The notes beneath the pieces were generated by a model. That model made no database searches and was not told the origin of the DNA. It saw only the letters and a program-made list of their open reading frames with translations. A stretch of 64,000 nucleotides of DNA from Owenia fusiformis (Eukaryota > Annelida > Polychaeta > Sabellida > Oweniidae): assembly GCA_903813345.2 (NCBI GenBank), contig CAIIXF020000001.1:51913885-51977884 (forward strand), read 5' to 3'. Numbering within the stretch: position 1 is the stretch's first letter; each line of letters opens with the position of its first letter. The position numbers were made by a program, and so were the translations under genes. Positions 54,601-63,944 of the stretch are shown here, piece after piece.

Positions 54601-56247
54601 ATTGACGTTTCGTGAGTATTGCCGAAGCAAAACCCATGCAATATTGGAGACCAACATTTGTTTTGCGTTTTTATTTTCCATTATCTTGACAATGTCATCG
54701 TAAATTTTGGGATTTAGAGGTGGAGCTGGTTTTATAACTGGCTTGTTGTAGTACTCCACAAGTGACATGTCTGAACTTGGTAAGGATCTTAGTTTTTGTC
54801 TTTTTATTCGGCACTTGGTTTTGCTAATTTCATCTTCATTTGTCTGTCTTTGGAAAATATTTCCTGCTAAACAATGCAGGGTTCCCTTTCCATCTATTGT
54901 AGCTGTATTAATATCAAGGTTATCAGCAGCTTCGTGAATAAGATGTCCACCATCAACCCTACTGATAAGACTTTGGGGTACATAGACATCATGTTCTCTG
55001 ATGGATTCCTGTTGTTCTATTGCGCATGACGTAAGAAATATCCGCATTTCATCATAAGAAGCACAAAATCCTTGAGAATGTAATGCATCAATAATACTGC
55101 TCTTGCCAATGTCATGATGCATTTGAACAGCTAATGCTAGGTGTAAAGGCGGCACTTTACCTGTGACATTGTAAATTATTGTTTCGGCAATAGCTAGTAC
55201 ACGTCTTTTAGTTTTCAAACTGGGGGAATAGCCCTCTTTTGAAGCAGCTGGATCTATTAACCTATACAATAGATTTTGTAATTCAAGAGGCACCATGTCC
55301 TCAGATGCTTTGATTGATGCTTCCTCTGGGGAAGGATAATAATCAGTGGTTGTAAAATTTTCAACTATTTTTTGCCTCAAATGGACAGCAACTTCAAAAA
55401 CATCTACAGGTCTTTGGATATCATGAACATTTACATTATTCGGATATTCATTGTTTTCTGTTTCCTCTAAAACTTGCAAGATTTTTCCCAGGCTCACTTT
55501 ACTATGACAAACAATATTTGATTTACCCTGGCCTCGTCTATTATGTACAGTGATTGCTTCCCCGTAATGATTCTTCAACTGGTCTTGTATTCTTTGGGGA
55601 TTTACTAAACTTTTTTCCAATTTTCTCATGACATTTGATTTACTTGTTAAAGAGGAATAACACGCTTTATGGTATCCTGGTCTCAGAACTATAGCGGTTG
55701 CTTCGAGTCTTCCAAGGAACTCAAACTTTGATTCATCGTGTTTGGCACATCTTTTGAGGGTCTGTATTGTTGACTCGTCAGTTATGCGAAATAGAAATTT
55801 ATCTTGTTTGTGTTTAGCCTTCAGGCATATTATGCATTGTGATTCAACACAGTACTCTACTCTTTGTGAACGAGTATTAGCATTTGATGGTATGGATTTG
55901 TTACGAATGTCAGCGTTTCTTTCCTTTAACGTGTATTTTGAATAACAAATTCTATGATATAGTACCATACCCTGTGACAGTTTTGTCTGAATGTCAGATT
56001 GAGTTAAAAAATTGACAACATTTTGATCATTTTTCAGTTGTGACAGCTTATCCAGTCCATTTGTTCCAAGTGTACTTAATGATGTCAGTGGAAGTTTTTC
56101 ACCACAAAGAAAACAACCTGTCTTTTCTGTAGACTTAATCTTTTTGAAATGTTTGACAATTTCTTCTTGATTTGTTTTCCTCTTTGGTGTTTGGTTTTCC
56201 TCTGGTAATTCCATGATTTTATCAACTGGAACAAATAAGCATGACAT
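51679..56247 (-). CDS. Transposase-like protein with FEN1/XPG-like nuclease module and CXC motif (1522 aa)
   Basis: One unbroken exon. Two Cys-x2-Cys...His-x2-Cys modules (C45, C48, H98, C101; C138, C141, H193, C196) resemble DNA-binding zinc knuckles. The middle may hold an RNase-H-like DDE core: D452 in TIDGKGTLH, D619 in ITYDQQLY (followed by GGFH, 644-647) and E789 in FIEAERTGNW are my candidates. Residues about 1100-1365 follow FEN1/XPG nucleases closely: EVFDRYNEPSVKDAERLRRS (D1148) matches the FEN1 VFDGKPP region, LEADTR (E1248, D1250) the acidic EAEA loop, ETKDSDVVVLA (D1279, D1281) the TEDMD strand, and SGSDSTSSFAGIGK (D1343) the LGSDY..GIG helix-turn-helix. Nine cysteines at 1487-1516 match the tesmin/TSO1 CXC pattern. 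It probably mobilises the surrounding element. A domesticated host gene is the alternative. Confidence 0.85.
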   Translation of the reverse strand: MSCLFVPVDKIMELPEENQTPKRKTNQEEIVKHFKKIKSTEKTGCFLCGEKLPLTSLSTLGTNGLDKLSQLKNDQNVVNFLTQSDIQTKLSQGMVLYHRICYSKYTLKERNADIRNKSIPSNANTRSQRVEYCVESQCIICLKAKHKQDKFLFRITDESTIQTLKRCAKHDESKFEFLGRLEATAIVLRPGYHKACYSSLTSKSNVMRKLEKSLVNPQRIQDQLKNHYGEAITVHNRRGQGKSNIVCHSKVSLGKILQVLEETENNEYPNNVNVHDIQRPVDVFEVAVHLRQKIVENFTTTDYYPSPEEASIKASEDMVPLELQNLLYRLIDPAASKEGYSPSLKTKRRVLAIAETIIYNVTGKVPPLHLALAVQMHHDIGKSSIIDALHSQGFCASYDEMRIFLTSCAIEQQESIREHDVYVPQSLISRVDGGHLIHEAADNLDINTATIDGKGTLHCLAGNIFQRQTNEDEISKTKCRIKRQKLRSLPSSDMSLVEYYNKPVIKPAPPLNPKIYDDIVKIMENKNAKQMLVSNIAWVLLRQYSRNVNVLVDDRNIPFWTGYKAIQYSNRPLPMKTNIQYDTIINQKATDPATLYTRMKRSAKRMQILGQKHTIITYDQQLYAIGQMIKWSSPDLADVIPILGGFHTLVANIAGIGKLWGSAGLRDMLVDSKLYGANTVDRILEGHQFDRAIRAITLAYEALRSLQLEAFTNRETIGIDRYVSEALASFNVEDRANKSNIISSLSKAIEDSLLDDFTAFIAARSLESKTFKFWSIFLDNLENMLLFIEAERTGNWKMHLCAAANMIPLCFTSGRTNYARWLPVYVADMCKLPPYISDAFGAGDFSIHIRQSPFNGLWTDIATEMNVIKDSKGEGGIIGKSNQEHSIMRWSLTRQVTGQYAKAMKDRCGFLQNTSEVHEQENPSFLKRDHDHASTLVEHIKEYMINPFDDDAPKNLVHIGSGQRATEATETYLCSIDTKGRRQAKQFIEDVFQSGKAFHKPISQVCSTFETQAKPTKVKVNGTMKEVKVSEELLFRRALVLIEAKKLTIYELMKSPISSIPSSLFHEDGTMRKTTKSTLIHKMETTVQSVQALDRVSSTDCIIIRDSMCDLYRTSYNKCETFEDVAKTYKAGLHAALVNADLVIEVFDRYNEPSVKDAERLRRSQDIQRKDIKIGDKMRVPGSDWQQFLTKTCNKLALVDYLCTQIRVNPQDVPQIKTIHIPGKDMTTTFQITNGECIDHKLRCTHLEADTRIITHMLDGDKRFGQKKIKGRIIIETKDSDVVVLAMYHFNRLMHTKELWLYIGSVTKQSDQRRFFPIHTAVTSFGANVCKILPMAYALSGSDSTSSFAGIGKSKMLTTLLKRQEDCKGLTVLATSNKKSAIEEARLFYIYLIGKANMKSEDLNAIRATLSKDNPTKPLSKLPPSEQAFVQHVYRAMWQSRCWATAYIPDPRLADPCEYGWQVEQGFYQPIYFEGKSASEVIENLICGCKDKCVANCTCMFTGGCSSVCNCHNNDCKNPLIE

Positions 56248-57701
56248 AAGTCAGATTTGAACATCTAAAACTTGTAGATGATTTTATAAAAAAAATTGAA
56301 GTCAGTCTAAGCAGTATTCGTTAAGTTATTGGAAGTTGTAAGAATTTGTTACAGACGCCGATCGCTAACCACCAACCAGTAACCAACAACCACCAACTGC
56401 CATCCACTGTCTAAAAAACGGAGACCATAACAATATGTCACCACTTTTTGGTGGTGACATAAATATCGTGAGGGTTAGTCCTAGGTAAGCAATATAATAC
56501 TTTAGCATTCTTGCACGAATCTTTCCTGGGGAGGGGGCATTACTCTTATTCTTTTCCAGATAAAGGCCCACTTTGCGAATTTTCAATATTTCGGGGCAAA
56601 ATTAAAAAAAATTATTTTAATTCTATAGAATGTTCAATGTATTGATAAGAACCATATCTTTCACTTGACACCAAAAACAGGTCAAACGAACCACATCACA
56701 AATGGTTTTTACTATGTGTGTTATTTTTTCTTAGTTCAATATTAAAGCAAATCGAACTTTGTGTCATATTTGAGCCAGTGTGTGAGTAATATGTTTCAAT
56801 GATCATTTTTTCTTTTTTATTCTATATTAATTATAGTGGGGCTTTAAAAATGTTTTATGGCCAACATTTTCAAGATGGCGCCATATTTTCTTGATATCAA
56901 GTATGGTGGTCTGTCTAATTCTGGCTGCCCTGACATATCCTAGACCGTTTGACCTTGTGGCCCCATACTCAGTCAACATATAAAGTGGTTCATTGGGCAT
57001 TTTACGAAGGTCAAGGTTATTCCAAGGTAAAAAGTCAATATCTAATTGTTTGGCTTTATAAGACCCTTGGTCTATGCTGGAACCCTTGACAACCCTTGAC
57101 AACCCGTGATTAGCTGATCTAATATCAGGTCAACCTTTGGTTCAAGGTCATTCTAAAAGCCAATATCTTGGTATTTGATAATTTAATGTAATTGGGGCTG
57201 TTGTTATTAGGTCATCTTAGGCCAATGGTCATTCCTAGGTCAACGGTCAATATCCAGGTATTTGGTGATAGAAGGTTCTTGGTGACCAATGAAAATGTAA
57301 CCTGAGGTCAAGGTCAATGTTTGTGTTTGTCCCGTGACCTTTGGCGACCCATAATTAGGTGACCTGAGGTCAAGGTCATCCCGAGGTCAATATCTAGGCA
57401 TTTGGTGATTTAAGGTCTCTGTGATGCTGTGACCCATAGCGAGAATGATCAGGTGACCTCGGGTCAAGGTCAATGTTTACGGGTCAAGGTAAAAGGTCAA
57501 TATCTACGTATTTGGGATTTTATAAAAAATAGTGGACATTTTTTTGCATCTCAAGCAGAGGTTCTACACCCATAACATAAGGCATTAAGCCTATCAAATC
57601 TAATTAAATCCATTAATAGGTATGTGAGTTATTGCCTGGACATCTTGTAATATGGATGGACGGACAGACTGACGAACAAAAGGCATGATGCAGAAAGATT
57701 G
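56248..57701. other. Element interior upstream of the transposase gene
   Basis: No supported gene. It holds a TGTCACCAC...GTGGTGACA hairpin (about 56433-56462), an AGGTCA-rich repeat tract (about 57103-57520) and a GGATGGACGGACAGACTGAC tail (57653-57672) like those of the tandem-repeat elements in units 1 and 2. These look like an insertion inside the transposon. Confidence 0.45.
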
Positions 57702-58421
57702 GGTATCGATATGGCGAACTTTTTGAACACACGTTTCTCTTAAACCAGTCATCAAAAATTTCTGAAAATCTTACAAATTGTCAATTGAATGGCCATCTTT
57801 TGAATGGTAACAATATAATTTGAAATAGATGTACATACTTTCATCTATATTGTTTTAAAAAGCACATCAAACACTTGTTTTGTTCTTGGTATCATGTTTC
57901 CAGAGTGAAATGAAACATCTTTCCGAACCTCATTGGAACAAAACGACATAAACACAACATGTTTAGGTCTCTCAATATTTTAATTGTACAAAGGAAATTT
58001 TGGTTCATTTTAAAAAAGTATCTTGTTAATGAAATAAAAGTTTTTTTTGATTTTTATCTATTTTGGGGGGATTTTGTTTTAATTTTTTGAATACTTTTTT
58101 AAAATGAACCAAAAATTCCTTTGTATAACTTTAATATTGAGAGGTCCAAAAACATGTTGTATATGGTATTTTGTTCCAACAAGGTTCGGAAAGACATTTT
58201 ATTTCATTCTCAAGAATTGGTAGAAAGGAGCAAAAACAATTGCACTAAAAAAACAAAAAATGTTAACAAATACAGTTATATCAAATATTTCTAAATAATT
58301 TTCGCATTAAATTGTTGTTAATCAGTCAACATTACATAAAATACCATGTTTTTTACAGAATGTTTTCAATGATTGGTTTAAGAGAAAAACATTGTTGAAT
58401 TCAGTTCTCCATATCGATACC
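57702..58421. mobile_element. Palindromic element, complete (copy A')
   Basis: It begins GGTATCGATATGGCGAAC and ends with the near-inverse GTTCTCCATATCGATACC. The 720-bp body is inverted-repeat throughout (CCGAACCTCATTGGAAC against GTTCCAACAAGGTTCGG). It is a second copy of 48560-49294. No clear target duplication and no ORF. Confidence 0.8.
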
Positions 58422-60042
58422 TATCCTTTATTTATTCAAGTAAAAATCACATTTCCAATATTATGATGATATTGCGATTGGATAGACAAGCCCCTCTTAT
58501 TAATAGTGTCAGGCTGTCTTTTATCTGGCTTTTGATTAAAAATGGGCAGTTTTGACAGCTTGGATGAGGTCAATTTAGCGAGGTAACACTGATTTCTACA
58601 ATTTAAATTTCATCAACCAGCACCATCTAATCATTCTGAGAAAGAAACATCAAATATGTACACGTATACTCAGTATACTAGAGTATAGTGACAGATAAGA
58701 ACCAAAAGGTGACTAAAGAGAAAAAAACTGATCAAATGAGACTGACTGATGAACTCATTCCTTAAAGAGATACAAAAATAGAAAAATATATCCGCAACAC
58801 TAAAGACTTCTCAGGAGTATGAAAAAAGTGAAAAGCCTCACCACCTCAATACTTTGAGAATATCAAAAATGCTAAAGTATAATATTATTTACCAAGGCCT
58901 AATTGGAAGTGGTTATATTTTATTGTCAATACACTGAATGAGTTACCCATACAATTGAAGGTTAATCAGGTAGCCGACATTCGTTAGTTGCATTCGGGAA
59001 TACAAGCTCAGTTTCTGAGCACTCCCGGTGCTACTGTTACAAAATTTATTTATACACTTGGTCGTGTAGATACTGAGAGCGAGAGAGATACTGAGAGTAT
59101 TCGATCTATTATGAAATGTTTTGTAAATGGAAGGTATGATAAAGAACTATTAACAAATAGTGGTGGTTGCAAAGTTTACATGCAGATTGAAGCAAACATG
59201 TACCTGTGTCTAACAGATAACTATTCTTGTATATTCAGACACGATCACCTCTGTCACTCAGACCTCATCATCTTATTCGTATAAGAAACATCATGGGAAA
59301 AGTATGGTGTATGTAAAGGCCTGTAAGAAAAAAAAAACATGGTCTGTATTAATAATTCATCACAAACATATGTTGTTTCTGTTTTTAATGAGTTTTAAAA
59401 CTCTAAATGAATGATCAAATTATAGTGAGTGGAGAGGTTTTTTATTATGGTATTGAAAGTATACATGTATATTTTGCAGCAAGAAATATATTTGTTGTTA
59501 TATAAATGAGAACATTTATAGATTTCGATTATGATTAAAGGTGTATTGCTGACACCTTAAAATATGAATTTGAGTATATATAGCATTAATATGATAGTTA
59601 GAACTTAGATTGAATGCTCAGGTGACTTTTACATACCGTGTTCCTTTTAATGAGTCAATCTTGATATACGCGTCACACATACACTAATCCCTGTCTCAAA
59701 GACGGATTCAGTTCTCATCATTATGAAGACCTTGGTATGGTACATGTCTCTCTTGTTGAGGAAGTGAAGATGAACTTCATGACAGCCTTAAAAAAATAGG
59801 AGTAATTATGTTATTTATTTTTAATTGAATTTAGTAGATTTAAATAGACTGAGAAAATAATGATTGAAGTTCCAAAATGGCATATTGTGCTCTAATACTT
59901 TGTGCTCAAATAATTTTTCACCCATTGGGGATTGAAGGTTAGTCTACTGTATTAATTTAAATAAATCTATAAACTTGGATTATGTTGTATAGTATAATAA
60001 TTAAAATAGAAGTAAACATTATAGAAATATTGTTTCTTACCT
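58422..60042. other. Element interior, unassigned
   Basis: AT-rich. A plus-strand frame open over 58988-59284 lacks an ATG start (first codon TTG) and matches nothing I recognise. An acceptor-like TTAATCAG precedes it near 58971, so a small exon on the opposite strand to the transposase is possible but weak. Confidence 0.3.
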
Positions 60043-60211
60043 TTTCTGAGATGAGACCTTTGTGAATACAATAATCAGTCCAAAATGTTGCTTTTGCAGA
60101 AATAATATTAAAATTAGAGTTCCATTTCATATTTGCCTCTTTGACATCATCAGTGACATCATTTGTGACATCATAATCAGAATCAGAATCAGAATCAGCA
60201 GCATCATGCAT
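60043..60211 (-). CDS. Possible 5' coding exon of the transposase transcript
   Basis: On the minus strand an ATG at 60211 opens an acidic start (MHDAADSDSDSDYDV) and runs to GAAAAG|GTAAGA, a good donor at 60043/60042. It is inside the element, on the same strand and 3.8 kb upstream of the 1522-codon ORF. Its phase (0) does not fit the best acceptor in the big ORF (TTTGTTCCAG at 56221-56220), so an extra exon or a different acceptor would be needed. Confidence 0.3.
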
Positions 60212-60349
60212 TTTAAAAGAAAATTAATCTGTCAATATATTGAAATATCATATTATATTTCCAGTTGACTTTGAAGTTAAAACTGACATTTCAGGGATAC
60301 TGATAGTTGAATGTGTATATAAAAGTAGTGAATAGTTTCCAAAAAAAGT

Positions 60350-61406
60350 TGAACATGTCTGCAAATATGAGAGGTAATTACAGTTATTAACATCTTGGTT
60401 GTAAATATACCAAATAATAAGGTTGTGGTGTCAAAATCAGTATGCAAATAAGCTAATTTACATAATCATAATTTAGCAAATACGAGTTTTTCATTCTCTT
60501 AAATGAAATACCAATCACAATTGAAGTAATATTAGAAGTTAGAGTTTTGCATACTCTGCTTATTAACACCTTGTTTTTTCAGTTACTATGGAAAATATTC
60601 AACCCTCTTTTCATAATTACTATTAGGAAAATCTCAAAACTAGGAATCATGAGCTTTCTAACCGTACCAAATTCATGAATATGTTGATACTGTACATTAC
60701 CATACTGAAATAAATATACTCATTTATCTATAAATATGCAAAATAATGCAGTTATGACGTCACAATCAATATGCAAATGAGCTTATTTGCATAAATGTAA
60801 TTTCCAAAAATTGAACTTTTAATTCTCTTCAATTTGATACCAATTTCATTAAAATCGGGGCAATTTCAGCAAAGTTATGCATAAAAATATTTTCTGATTA
60901 TTAACACTTTAATTTTGTGGTTACTATGGAAACGGGCGTTTTAGACACATTTTGCCCACTTTTTGTAATTACTTTCAAGTGAATCTCAAAAGTAGACACT
61001 ACAAACTTTCACACAGTACCAAATGCATGAATATGTTGTAACTGTACATTACTGTACTAAAATAAATATACTCATTTATCAAAAAATACGCAAAATAATG
61101 CAGTGATGACGTCACAATCAATATGCAAATGAGCTAATTTGCATAAATGTGATTTTCAAAAATGGAACTTTCAATTCTCTTCAATTTGATACCAATTTCA
61201 TTAAAATCGGAGCAATATTAGTAAAGCTATGCATAAAAACAATTTTCTGCTTATTAACACCCTATTTTTGTGGTTACCATGGAAACGGGCGTTTTAGAGA
61301 CATTCGGCCCACATTTCGTAATTGCTAACAAGTGGATCTCAAATCTAGGTACCACAAGCTTTCCAACGGTACCAAATTCGAGAATATGTTGCAACTGTAC
61401 ATTAAA
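60350..61406. repeat. Right TIR array of the 11.4-kb element
   Basis: Three units of about 345 bp in inverted orientation relative to 50050-51095; the outermost (about 61070-61406) matches the left terminal unit best. AAACGGGCGTTTTAGA and GGTACCAAATTC are shared landmarks. Confidence 0.85.
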
Positions 61407-62239
61407 AAGTACTTTCCTGGCACTTTTGAGCCATCATTCCGACTACCTAGAACGGCATATGTTTGCGTTCGTAGTTTCAACCGACTAAAATGGCGGCCGG
61501 GAAAAACTTTAAATCCTAATCACTGAATAAGTAGATTACAACCACTTTATTCAGCGTTTTCGAAATCATAAGTAATGTACAGATATCTTATTATATAAAA
61601 CAACTCTGCTGACAGCGTGAAAGTGTAAGTATGAGTATAATATCGATTTACACGATATCACAAATTATTTGATTTTTCAATTTTTTTCATTGATTTCTGA
61701 ATAATTTCAATTGAATGATTACCAAGCCCTCCGATGAGTGTGTACTGCTTATTAAGAGTAACGGGCTTGCCCGACGCCTCGAGACAAGCCCCTGTGGCTG
61801 GTATGAAGCCTTGGAGACACTCATTTTGGTAAATATGATTTACGGTGTATAGCCTACAGTGCTGGTATATATTAATTGATCAGTCGTTTAATTAGCATAT
61901 TTTCTTGAATTTTAACATTTAATGTCCCAAACTCCCACAAACTGCAGAAAAGTATACACCATAAATCATATTTACCAAAATTAGTGTCTCAAAGGCTTCA
62001 CACCAGCGTATGCATTATGCATTTGTCACGAGTTTGAGCTGAAATTTCCCCAAAATGAAGTAGGCTAAGGGTAGTCTCTGCCAGGTTTGTTTATTGTGGT
62101 AAGCTTGTAAGTGCTCAGAAGCAAATAATTCACGTGCGCAAAAAAATCAAATAATATGATTGGTTTAAACTTCGCTGCACATGCGCAAAATGTGTGCCAT
62201 ATTTTTTCTAGTGATTTCGTTTCGTTTCATGGAGTTTCC
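61407..62239. other. Spacer and promoter side of the CLIP3/4-like gene
   Basis: Contains a fold-back at 61797-62009 and, near 62175, CACATGCGCAAAA, which resembles half of an NRF-1 site. No ORF of note. Confidence 0.4.
61797..62009. repeat. Fold-back repeat with about 55-bp arms
   Basis: CTGGTATGAAGCCTTGGAGA onward (61797-61852) is the imperfect inverse of 61948-62009 (GTGTCTCAAAGGCTTCACAC). Probably a MITE remnant. Confidence 0.7.
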
Positions 62240-62289
62240 GTTTCAGTGTAACTTCCGCAAAAATGGCTGACCATGGACAGAATTAACAG
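62240..62289 (+). other. Candidate 5' UTR exon of the CLIP3/4-like gene
   Basis: AAAATGGCTGACC (YY1-like, near 62260) is followed by the donor AACAG|GTAAAA at 62289/62290. It would splice to the acceptor TTTTTTACAG ending at 63634. The exon start is not defined. Confidence 0.35.
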
Positions 62290-62526
62290 GTAAAATCACT
62301 TCGAAATTTCAAGAGAACTTTTTACCTATAATAGCAAAACTTTTGTTTTATTTGTGCATTCTATCTATCAGATAAGAGTCTCAGGGGTATGTAGGCAAAT
62401 TCATTTTGGTAGGAGCACTCTGTTTAGTTTGAAAACGCACCCTTTATTATTATATATCAGCACTGTACTTTTCCGCAGTTTGGGGCAGTTCGGGACATGT
62501 TTAATTTCAAGAAAATATGTCAACTA

Positions 62527-63543
62527 CAGGGTGTTCAGGAAATAAAGATAATAATGTCATAACTTTTTTATTTATTCATGGATTTCAATAAAATGTGTAG
62601 GGATTATAGTTTCAACATATTTACACTTACTTTTGGAGTTTCAGCTTCAAACGATTTAATTTTGTCATTTCTGTGGTTGGCATAGCAACGCGAGTAGCGC
62701 TAAGGCGGGGCATATGGAATAACTGCGGTAGTTTCTGTGTTACATTTAGCATGGCAAACCGATTTTGACTCCATATTTAAAGCTTTCTTGGTGCATCTAC
62801 ATGATAAAATTCTTCTATTGTTTTGTTCTATGATATAAAAGTCAAATAAATGGTTTTTAATGATATTCAATGGGATTTTCTTAATGCAGGCATTACATAG
62901 AAAGCGACCCGGGATGCAATTTCTCTTCCACTTGGACAATTCCCCCTCCCATACTGCTGCCATAATCACTAAAGAAATTGAGCAGCTGGGATTAGAGCAA
63001 CTCAAGCATCCACCTTATTCACCCAACCTAGCACCAAATGATTTATACTTCTTCGCTGAATCAAAACGGGACTTAAGAGGACATGCATTTGAGAATACTC
63101 ATGCCATACGTTCACATGTGTTAAACAGACTTCAGGAAATGAGTCAAGAAGAATTCTGTGAAGTATCTAAAGAAGGTTCAAGAGGCAAAGAGTTTGTGTC
63201 TAAAATGGAGGAAATTATGTAGAATAAATTGATAAATTAGCAAAGAATTTCAGGCTCGTAGTTATAACTATCTTTAAGCATCCATTTTAAGTCATAAACA
63301 TGATAGAATCTCTTTTTAAAACATTTAAAACATGCAAATATACTGCAGTTATTCCACCTGCCCCGCCTTAGCGCTACTCGTGTTGCTATGACAACCACAG
63401 AATCAACAAATCAAATCACCTGAAGCTGAAACTCCAACAATAAGGTAAAATATGTTAAAACTATAATCTCTGAAACTTTCAATGCAATCCATGAACAAAT
63501 AAAAAAGTTATGACATTATTATCTTTATTTCCTGAACACCCTG
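62527..63543 (+). mobile_element. Mariner (DD34D) element with about 210-bp TIRs, degenerate
   Basis: Ends CAGGGTGTTCAGGAAATAAA and the inverse are flanked by TA. The arms run about 62527-62740 and 63340-63543. Only the C-terminal part of a transposase remains between them. It sits in the presumed 5' intron of the CLIP3/4-like gene. Confidence 0.9.
62888..63222 (+). pseudogene. Mariner transposase C-terminal remnant
   Basis: HLDNSPSHTA carries the second catalytic Asp and HPPYSPNLAPNDLYFF the third, exactly 34 residues apart (DD34D). An open frame continues to TAG at 63222. The N-terminal helix-turn-helix and first Asp are absent, so it cannot be active. The ATG at 62860 is probably fortuitous. 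Confidence 0.88.
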
Positions 63544-63634
63544 TATACGACTTATCAATTAATTTGTATCAGCACTGTAGCTCACAGTGTCTCACAAAAG
63601 GCGACACTTATAGATATTGACTCATTTTTTACAG
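63236..63634. other. Mariner right arm and end of the 5' intron
   Basis: Covers the right inverted arm to 63543, then unique intron sequence with the acceptor CATTTTTTACAG ending at 63634. No gene. Confidence 0.5.
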
Positions 63635-63671
63635 GTAAAAGTTATAAAGTAACTGAGGCAACACATACACA

Positions 63672-63944
63672 ATGACTTTCGGAGAAGCCAATGAAAGCAC
63701 AAATAATGCAATTATGATGGACACCACTACATACAAACAGCGTGAAAAAGCCAAGATCCACTCGGCTGTAGATGCTCCCATGTGCGACACTTGTCGGGGG
63801 CTAGACTTTGCATTTTTCGATCCTGGCTGCCAAGGCTGTCATGATTTGTTAACTGACCCAGGAACAAGTATTGCTGAAATTTTTGCAGTCATAAGACAGT
63901 GGACTCCTCAGACACAACAGAATATTGATCTGTTTACAAGTGAA
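63672..63944 (+). CDS. CAP-Gly domain-containing linker protein 3/4-like, first coding exon (partial)
   Basis: Acceptor ending at 63634, ATG at 63672, 91 codons, donor AGTGAA|GTAAGT at 63944/63945, phase 0. The peptide segments FAFFDPGCQGCHDLLTDPGT and SIAEIFAVIRQWTPQTQQNI match the conserved N-terminal region of animal CLIP3/CLIP4 proteins, which precedes their ankyrin repeats and CAP-Gly microtubule-binding domains. CLIP3/4 proteins link membranes and vesicles to microtubules. The remaining exons lie beyond the window. The N-terminal 38 residues are less conserved, and the CDTC pair is lineage-specific as far as I can tell. Identification is from remembered family motifs, not a search. Confidence 0.8.

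Larger units (their letters stand above)
50050..61406 (-). mobile_element. Academ-like DNA transposon with repeat-array TIRs, about 11.4 kb
   Basis: Terminal TTTAATGTACAGTTGCAACA at 50050 and its exact inverse ending at 61406 bound the element. With those ends AAG flanks both sides (50047-50049, 61407-61409). If the TIR starts one base later, the flanks are AAAGT on both sides. The arms are tandem arrays of about 345-bp units in opposite orientation. The inside holds one intact 1522-codon minus-strand gene plus a possible upstream exon. A 720-bp palindromic element (57702-58421) has inserted in it. Superfamily assignment rests on protein architecture and a short TSD and is inference. Confidence 0.8.

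Noticed and set aside
52115-55945. Plus-strand ORFs opposite the 1522-codon gene
   Set aside because: Antisense shadows of a long minus-strand ORF.
48560-58421. Treating 48560-49294 and 57702-58421 as the transposon's terminal inverted repeats
   Set aside because: The second copy is by itself a complete palindrome with two ends, and the true termini with matching flanks are at 50050 and 61406.
58988-59284. Plus-strand 98-codon ORF as a second transposon gene
   Set aside because: It has no ATG, no recognisable motif and only a weak acceptor; left as unassigned interior.
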